11,224 nt of DNA from Chthoniobacter sp. GTDB taxonomy: Bacteria; Verrucomicrobiota; Verrucomicrobiia; Chthoniobacterales; Chthoniobacteraceae. A program made the position numbers and the translations under genes. Shown here piece after piece: positions 6,237-11,224 of the stretch. Numbering within the stretch: position 1 is the first letter of the stretch; each line of letters opens with the position of its first letter. A model generated the notes under the pieces. The model had not been told where the DNA came from, did no database searches, and saw only the letters and a list, made by a program, of their open reading frames with translations. The stretch spans positions 1 to 11,224 of the forward strand of contig JANXSB010000683.1 of the NCBI GenBank assembly GCA_025352865.1. The letters are read 5' to 3'.

Positions 6237-7289
6237 TCACGCGCCGACTTGCCACGCGGTGCGGATGACTTCGCGCGTCTCCGGGTCGCGGAGGTCGAAG
6301 GTTTCGCGGTGATGTCCGCGGTCGGACATGTCGGGAAACCATTTCCACAAAAAAACTCCCGCCAGCCACGGCGCGCGGGCGACCGTGCGCAGACCGGCGG
6401 CGAGGCAGCGGCACTGGATGTCGCGGGCCTGCGCGGATGCGGGGCCGTGGTCGGACCACGGATGCGCCGCGGCATCGTCACGGATGTCGTAGCCGAGTTC
6501 GACGAAGAGCACGGATTTGCCGGTGCGCGCGGAGACGGCGGCGAGTTCCTTTTCGCGCAGCGCCCAGCCGGCGTCGAGCTGCGCGGGCGTGGGATTGGCG
6601 GCGTCGCTGACCGGGAAATAAGCGAGCACGCCGACGTGATCGAGCGCGTCCCAAAACGGCACGGCCTCCACCTCGTTCCAATTCGCACCATAGGTCAGCC
6701 GCCCGTGATAAACCGCGCGCACCGTGGCGATGATCCGCCGCCAGCGCGCGTCGAATTTCTGCGCGTGCGTGTACTCGAGGCCGATGCAAAACAGCGGCGC
6801 ACCGCCTTCCTCCGCGAGCCGCGCGAGCCCGGTGATCCATTGTTCATAATCCGCGAAGAACCGCTCCCACGCTGCATCCGCGGCGAAGTCGATGTCGCCG
6901 CGCCAGCGAAACGGCGAGCCCCAGTAGGCGATGTGCGGCACGAGCATCGCCGTCATCCCGCGCTCCCGCGCCCACGCGAGCGGGTTCATCACGGACGCGG
7001 GTTTTTCCTCGCGCGGCCAGCGCACATGGCCGTCCGCGTCGATGCGCGCGTACGGGTGAAAGGAGATCGCGTTTGCGCCGAGCGTGCGGAGGTCGTCCAT
7101 CGTCCGCGCCATCGCCGGGTCGCCCCATTCCCAGCCGGAGGTCTGGCAGGAAACGGTCATGCCGCGCAGTCGTTCCGCCGCCGGGACGGTCACGGGTTTT
7201 GTGCCGTCGCGGCGCAGCGCCAGCCAGCCGAGCGCGAGCGCGGCGGGCGGTGTGGCGAGGAGAAAAGCGCGACGGGAAACGGGCGGCAC
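6237..7289 (-). CDS. Tat-exported GH113-like TIM-barrel glycoside hydrolase
   Basis: A 350-residue protein. The N terminus has a twin-arginine signal, PVSRRAFLLATPPAAL (3-18), followed by a hydrophobic stretch to about residue 25, so export as a folded protein is likely. No lipobox Cys is visible. The mature part reads as a (beta/alpha)8 barrel: RGMTVSCQTSGWEWG (42-56), LGANAISFHPYAR (70-82), GMTAMLVPHIAYWG, LFCIGLEYTHAQKF (166-179), LTYGANWNEV (198-207) and VLFVELGYDIRD (260-271). Glu172 (strand 4) and Glu264 (strand 7) sit where clan GH-A enzymes carry acid/base and nucleophile; the layout recalls GH113 beta-mannanases. GTG 7289 is chosen because it puts the twin arginines next to the N terminus and leaves an 82-bp divergent gap to lipA; no Shine-Dalgarno supports it, and an in-frame ATG at 7357 would add 23 residues. 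Substrate is unknown. It converges on the GT2 at 5386, and a role in glycan trimming is only inference. Confidence 0.8.
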   Translation of the reverse strand: MPPVSRRAFLLATPPAALALGWLALRRDGTKPVTVPAAERLRGMTVSCQTSGWEWGDPAMARTMDDLRTLGANAISFHPYARIDADGHVRWPREEKPASVMNPLAWARERGMTAMLVPHIAYWGSPFRWRGDIDFAADAAWERFFADYEQWITGLARLAEEGGAPLFCIGLEYTHAQKFDARWRRIIATVRAVYHGRLTYGANWNEVEAVPFWDALDHVGVLAYFPVSDAANPTPAQLDAGWALREKELAAVSARTGKSVLFVELGYDIRDDAAAHPWSDHGPASAQARDIQCRCLAAGLRTVARAPWLAGVFLWKWFPDMSDRGHHRETFDLRDPETREVIRTAWQVGA

Positions 7290-7371
7290 GCGCGCAGCAT
7301 GGCATCGTTCTTCGCGCACGCAACGGATGCCGGGATTGCATTCGCGGACGCCGTCCATAAAGTCCGCGCCC

Positions 7372-8277
7372 ATGTCCTGCACGAAAATCGACCCCGCCCT
7401 CCACCTGGCCAAAAAGCCTGACTGGATCAAGGTGCGGCTGCCGTCGAACCCCGTCTTTTTTTCCACCAAGGCGCTCATCTCCGACCTGCGCCTGCACACG
7501 GTCTGCGAGGAGGCGCAGTGCCCGAACCGCTGGGAATGCTGGAGCGCGGGCACGGCCACTTTCATGATCGCCGGCGAGCGCTGCACGCGCGCCTGCGGCT
7601 TCTGCGCGGTGACGACGGCGAAGCCCTTCGCGCTCGAAGCCGACGAGCCGGAACGCGTGGCCGAGGCGGTCACAAGGATGAAGCTGAAGCATGTCGTCGT
7701 CACCGCCGTGGCGCGCGATGATTTGCGCGACGGCGGCGCGGAGCATTTCGCGCGGACCATCGAGGCCATCCGCGCGGCGGAGCCCGGCATCACCATCGAA
7801 GTCCTCACGCCCGACTTTCACGCGAAGGACGAATGCCTGCGCATGGTCGCCGCGGCCCGCCCGCATATTTTCAATCACAACGTCGAAACCGTGGAGCGCC
7901 TCACGCCGCTGGTGCGCTCGCGGGCGAAGTACCGCCTCTCGCTCATGGTACTGCGGCGGATGAAGGAAATCGCGCCGGACATTGTGACGAAAAGCGGCAT
8001 CATGCTCGGCCTCGGCGAAAAGGAGCCGGAGATTTTCCAAACGATGGACGACCTCCGCGAAGCCGGCGTGCAAGTGCTCACGATGGGCCAGTATCTGCGC
8101 CCGACCGCGCAGCATCTGCCTGTGCTCGAATACGTGCATCCCGACACTTTCGCGCTCTACAAAACCGTCGCCGAGAAAAAGGGATTCGAGCACGTCGCCT
8201 CCGGCCCGCTCGTGCGCAGCTCGTATCACGCGGCGGATTTCCAGCCAGTGAAAGTGAAAGGTTCCGATGCCCATTGA
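7372..8277 (+). CDS. lipA: Lipoyl synthase
   Basis: A 301-residue cytoplasmic radical-SAM enzyme that inserts two sulfurs into octanoyl groups on carrier proteins of 2-oxoacid dehydrogenases and the glycine cleavage system. The auxiliary iron-sulfur cluster motif CX4CX5C is Cys45, Cys50, Cys56 (CEEAQCPNRWEC), and the radical-SAM motif CX3CX2C is Cys71, Cys75, Cys78 (CTRACGFC). The family's C-terminal RSSY is at 282-285. Further family sequence includes VAVTAVARDDLRDGG-like text (seen as VVVTAVARDDLRDGG), FNHNVETVERL and SGIMLGLGE. Length is normal. ATG at 7372 is the natural start. An upstream extension of the frame to 7084 would overlap the divergent GH113-like gene. No lipB is adjacent in this window. 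The next gene overlaps its 3' end by 11 bp, so the two are co-transcribed. Confidence 0.97.
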   Translation: MSCTKIDPALHLAKKPDWIKVRLPSNPVFFSTKALISDLRLHTVCEEAQCPNRWECWSAGTATFMIAGERCTRACGFCAVTTAKPFALEADEPERVAEAVTRMKLKHVVVTAVARDDLRDGGAEHFARTIEAIRAAEPGITIEVLTPDFHAKDECLRMVAAARPHIFNHNVETVERLTPLVRSRAKYRLSLMVLRRMKEIAPDIVTKSGIMLGLGEKEPEIFQTMDDLREAGVQVLTMGQYLRPTAQHLPVLEYVHPDTFALYKTVAEKKGFEHVASGPLVRSSYHAADFQPVKVKGSDAH

Positions 8278-8956
8278 CCGCACGAATGTCGCCGCGCTGA
8301 TCCCGTGTTACTTCGAGGAAAAACGCATCCGCGAGGTGGCGGCGCGGGCGCACGCGCAGCTCGACACGGTGCTCGTGATCGATGACGGCTCGACGGACGG
8401 CACCGAGAAGGAAGCGCGTGCATCGGGCGTGGAGGTCATCAAGCACGCGGTGAACCAGGGCAAAGGTGCGGCGATCAAAACCGGCCTGCGCGAACTGAGC
8501 GCGCGGGCGGGAATCGAGTACGCGCTCATCCTCGACGGCGACGGCCAGCATCTGCCGGAGGAGATTCCCCTTTTCCTCGCCGCCGCGGAGCGCACGCACG
8601 CGCCGATGCTCGTGGGCACGCGCATGACCGACACGCGCACCATGCCCTTCGTGCGCCGGATGACGAACCGCTTTATGTCCTGGCAAATCAGCCGCGTCTG
8701 CGGACAGGAGGTGCCGGATTCGCAGTGCGGCTTCCGCATGATCCACCGCGATCTCGCGCCCGCGCTCGCGGCCATCGCCACGGTGAAATTCGACTACGAA
8801 ACCGAGATGCTCGTCGTCGCCTCGCGCCGCGGCTGCACCATCGCGGCGGTGCCCGTGAGCACGATTTACGGCGACGAGAAAAGCAAGATCCACCCGGTGC
8901 GCGACACCATCCGCTTCTACCAAATGATGGCCCGCTTCAAACGCGGGACGGCGTAG
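8267..8956 (+). CDS. DPM1-like family-2 glycosyltransferase (canonical motifs)
   Basis: A 229-residue soluble GT2 enzyme of the dolichol-phosphate mannosyltransferase-like group. It has the full set of canonical motifs: VAALIPCYFEEKRI (8-21), VIDDGSTDGT (37-46), NQGKGAAIKTG (63-73), metal site LDGDGQH (89-95, D90-x-D92), DSQCGFRMI (151-159), and a C-terminal VPVSTIYGDEKSKIHP. It ends with FYQMMARFKRG and has no membrane segments, unlike the long DPM1 forms. ATG 8267 lies inside the end of lipA (11-bp overlap), with a weak AAAGG 5 bases upstream, so translation is probably coupled. Among the three GT2s in the window it is the only one that keeps both acidic motifs. The sugar and acceptor are not predictable from sequence. 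Its pairing with lipA looks like an accident of operon building rather than a shared pathway. Confidence 0.92.
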   Translation: MPIDRTNVAALIPCYFEEKRIREVAARAHAQLDTVLVIDDGSTDGTEKEARASGVEVIKHAVNQGKGAAIKTGLRELSARAGIEYALILDGDGQHLPEEIPLFLAAAERTHAPMLVGTRMTDTRTMPFVRRMTNRFMSWQISRVCGQEVPDSQCGFRMIHRDLAPALAAIATVKFDYETEMLVVASRRGCTIAAVPVSTIYGDEKSKIHPVRDTIRFYQMMARFKRGTA

Positions 8957-9160
8957 GGGAAAAATAGCCGGGCCTTACCGAGGTTTTCCGTTGACCGCGT
9001 GTGCGCGACCTGAAAATCTCCGCCGCCCGTGGAGCCCGCAATGCACCCAACCCCGTCTTTGGATTGAGAAAAGACGCGCACCTTGCGGAGCATCCATTCG
9101 GTCAAAAACCAACCAACGCCTCCCCAACATCCATCTCCTCTACCCACCCGAAACCACACC
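8957..9160. other. 204-bp gap with an unusual G-poor leader
   Basis: This stretch separates the third GT2 from the PATR gene. Its first 30 bases include GGAAAA (8958-8963) and TTTTCC, which could pair over a ~20-base loop. A TTGACC at 8991-8996 resembles a -35 box, but no good -10 box lies at the right distance. The last 59 bases (9102-9160) contain only two Gs and are rich in C and A, so the leader is unstructured and lacks a Shine-Dalgarno. No coding signal or RNA gene is supported here. Confidence 0.45.
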
Positions 9161-11224
9161 ATGAAAAACACAGGCAAAGCCATCACGCCCCTCCTCGGTT
9201 CCATCGCCGCCCTCGTCCTCGCCAGCGCCCTGTCGCCGAGCGCGCAGGCCGTGAATATCTGGGATGGCGGCGGAGGCGATAACAACTGGACCACGGCCGC
9301 AAACTGGGATGCGGCGGACACGCTGCCGTCTTTTTTGATCCCGGTCGTTTTCAGCGGGGCCATCCGGCTCGCGCCGGTCAACAACAACCCCGCTGCGACG
9401 GTCATGAACGGTATCCTCTTTGACGGCGGCGCGGGAGCCTTCACGCTGAGCGGCAACCTGATCAATCTGGCGAGCGGCGGCGTGGTCAACAATTCGGCGA
9501 ACGCGCAGATTGTGAACATCGCGCTCACGCTCGGCGGCGCGAACATTTTTGCCGCCAACACCGCGAACCTGACCTTTGGTAGCCCGATCATCACCGGGGG
9601 CTTTGCGCTGACCCTGCAGGGAGCGAATACCATTACGATCAACTCCACCATCGATGCCGTGGCCACGCTGGGCAGTTTGGCGATCAACGGCGGCGCGGCC
9701 GCCGGGAGTGGAACCGTGGCGCTCGCCCCTACGGCGAGCAACCTCTACGCCGGTGGAACCACCGTGAACAACGGGCTGGTGACGTTGGCCGGAGCCGCGG
9801 GCGCGACGACGACGCTGGGCACGGGTGCCTTGACCATCGGTGACGGACTTCAGGTGGGAGCCCCGGGGGTCGCCACGGCGATCGTGCGGAATCTGGCGAG
9901 CAACAGGCTCGCTGATGCCCAGGCCATCACGATCGACGCGGACGGTCGCTATGATTTGAACGGCTTTACCGAGATCGTGGGTTCCATCGCGAGCACCACG
10001 GTCACCACCACTGGTGCCTTGGTGACGATGGGAGCCGCGGGCACCCTGTCCACCGGGGCGGCGGGCAGCACCGCGTTTGCGGGCGTCATCAGCGGCGGCG
10101 GGACGATCACCAAGCTGGGAGCGCTCACCACCTTCACGATCACCGGGGCGAACACCTACACCGGCACTTGGACGGTCACCGGCGGCACGCTGGCGATTGG
10201 TGATGTGAATTCGGGCGGCGGTTCGGGCAGCACCGTGGCCTCGGCGGGCACGGGAAATATCAATGTCGGCGCGGCAGGCACGTTGCGCGTGGATCTGTTC
10301 GGTGGGCAGGCGCTGGCGAATAACATCGTCCTCACCGCCGGTAGCATCGTGAACAGCACGCCGACGAATGCAGGCTTCGGCTTTCAAACGCTTTCCGGCG
10401 TGATCAGCGGCACCGGCACCTTCAATCAGAACGGCCCCGGCCTGTCCATTCTCACCGCGACGAACAATTTCGCTGGCGCGGTCAATGTGCTCGCGGGTTC
10501 GCTCTCCGTGGGCAATGCCTCGACGCTGGCCGTGAATAACTTCGCCACCGCGGGTGCGGTGGGCAATTTGGTGACGGTCAGCACCGGGGCCACGCTCTTC
10601 GTGGACTTGCAGGCGAATGAGACCTTTGGCAATGCGGTGGTGCTCAACGGCACGAGCACGCTCATCGCCACGTCGCCCAAAGTGCAGACGATCAGCGGCC
10701 TGATCTCGGGCGCTGGCTCGGTCAATCAGAACGACAATTTCTCCGGCCCGCTCGTCTCCAACATTGGGGCGACGACGCTGAGCAATGTGCTCAGCACCTA
10801 TTCCGGCGGGACGTTCATCAACAGCGGCACGCTCAACGTCAATGCGACGAGCGCCGCGGTGGGCGGTGGAGCACCAGCGGCCGGCCCGATCGGCACGGGC
10901 TTGCTGACGATCAATGGCGGCGGCATCGGCACGTCCTCGGCGGCTGGCGGCAACGACAACCATGCCATCGGCAATCTGGTGACGATCAACGGGAACTTCG
11001 GGGTTTCCCACATCCCCAATCCCGCAGGCACCCCGCTGCCGCCCGCACCTCCCGCCGGTGCGCCCAATGGTGCCGCCGGTATTCCGCAGGTCAATAGCAT
11101 CGCTGGCGGGTTTGTTTCGGACGGCCTGACCTTTACCAATACGACGACACTGAATGGCCCGATCACGATGACGACGAACAGCGGTTTTCTCGATTTCTCG
11201 GGGGCCATCGTGGGCACCGGCGGG
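9161..11224 (+). CDS. Autotransporter-associated beta-strand (PATR) repeat protein, N-terminal part
   Basis: The frame is open from ATG 9161 to the last base of the window, giving 688 codons with no stop, so the protein continues beyond the edge. It starts with a Sec signal peptide: K2/K6, hydrophobic core about 7-24, likely cleavage after AQA (28-30). The mature protein opens with IWDGGGGDNNW (33-43), the usual first module of this family. The body is low in charge and rich in Gly, Thr, Ala, Ser and Asn. It has PATR-like units: ISG-x-G cores recur at about residues 310, 415 and 515, and a clear unit GANTYTGTWTVTGGTLAIGD lies at about 329-348. Such repeats build a right-handed beta-helix in surface passenger domains. 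The C terminus (autotransporter barrel, PEP-CTERM or other anchor) is outside the window. A Pro-rich linker (PAGTPLPPAPPAG) lies near residue 625. A role in adhesion or as an envelope glycoprotein is plausible but unproven. Confidence 0.9.
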   Translation, partial: MKNTGKAITPLLGSIAALVLASALSPSAQAVNIWDGGGGDNNWTTAANWDAADTLPSFLIPVVFSGAIRLAPVNNNPAATVMNGILFDGGAGAFTLSGNLINLASGGVVNNSANAQIVNIALTLGGANIFAANTANLTFGSPIITGGFALTLQGANTITINSTIDAVATLGSLAINGGAAAGSGTVALAPTASNLYAGGTTVNNGLVTLAGAAGATTTLGTGALTIGDGLQVGAPGVATAIVRNLASNRLADAQAITIDADGRYDLNGFTEIVGSIASTTVTTTGALVTMGAAGTLSTGAAGSTAFAGVISGGGTITKLGALTTFTITGANTYTGTWTVTGGTLAIGDVNSGGGSGSTVASAGTGNINVGAAGTLRVDLFGGQALANNIVLTAGSIVNSTPTNAGFGFQTLSGVISGTGTFNQNGPGLSILTATNNFAGAVNVLAGSLSVGNASTLAVNNFATAGAVGNLVTVSTGATLFVDLQANETFGNAVVLNGTSTLIATSPKVQTISGLISGAGSVNQNDNFSGPLVSNIGATTLSNVLSTYSGGTFINSGTLNVNATSAAVGGGAPAAGPIGTGLLTINGGGIGTSSAAGGNDNHAIGNLVTINGNFGVSHIPNPAGTPLPPAPPAGAPNGAAGIPQVNSIAGGFVSDGLTFTNTTTLNGPITMTTNSGFLDFSGAIVGTGG

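Noticed and set aside
7290..7808. N-terminal extension of the GH113-like protein up to 7808
   Set aside because: The extra 173 residues are antisense to lipA and lack family sequence. The Tat signal marks the true N terminus near 7289.
8991..9019. TTGACC as a -35 box for the PATR gene
   Set aside because: No acceptable -10 sequence lies at 16-18 bp, so I do not call a promoter.
9001..9282. 93-residue frame starting in the gap before the PATR gene
   Set aside because: It begins at a GTG without a ribosome-binding site, overlaps the signal-peptide coding region in another frame, and its end is Arg/His-rich shadow sequence.
9140..11011. 623-residue open frame on - opposite the PATR gene
   Set aside because: Arg- and Gly-rich antisense shadow of a repetitive gene. 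The plus strand is open for 688 codons with a signal peptide and PATR units.

Overview
The window is high-GC DNA, most likely from a Verrucomicrobiota bacterium. A related PVC-group or soil/aquatic lineage is possible. The reasons are: an exported protein of the autotransporter-associated beta-strand (PATR) type, a rich set of polyprenol-type glycosyltransferases, frequent lack of Shine-Dalgarno sequences, and several unrelated families of dispersed inverted repeats between genes. The taxon is an inference; there is no rRNA or marker phylogeny here.

Layout. 1-729 (+): the end of a small hypothetical protein, then a FabZ-like hotdog protein whose GTG start shares a base with the previous stop. 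730-870: a gap with a striking palindrome. 871-1650 (+): a family-2 glycosyltransferase (GT2), which converges with a 12-TM GT-C-like membrane protein (3499-1712, -). Between them lies an inverted array of CCGAAA-type repeats that encodes the last residues of both proteins. 3726-5339 (-): an Agl23/TIGR03663-type membrane protein, separated from 3499 by a two-armed REPIN-like repeat. 5386-6138 (+): a second GT2 (DPM1/ALG5-like), divergent from Agl23 and convergent, across a third kind of inverted repeat, with a Tat-exported GH113-like TIM-barrel protein (7289-6237, -). 7372-8277 (+): lipoyl synthase LipA, overlapped by 11 bp by a third GT2 (8267-8956, +). 9161-11224 (+, runs off the end): the signal peptide and first ~690 residues of a large PATR protein.

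How the genes may work together. DPM1/ALG5-like GT2 enzymes typically load a sugar onto a polyprenyl phosphate at the cytoplasmic face of the membrane. GT-C proteins use such lipid-linked sugars on the outer face. Three GT2s and two multi-TM GT-C-like proteins within 8 kb suggest an envelope-glycan or protein-glycosylation module. The exported GH113-like protein and the Thr/Ser/Asn-rich PATR protein are nearby candidates for processing enzyme and substrate. This link is inference from proximity. LipA (protein lipoylation) and the FabZ-like protein (acyl chains) are metabolic genes, and their place here may be incidental.

No rRNA, tRNA, CRISPR array, transposase or phage gene was seen. No intergenic stretch exceeds 300 bp.
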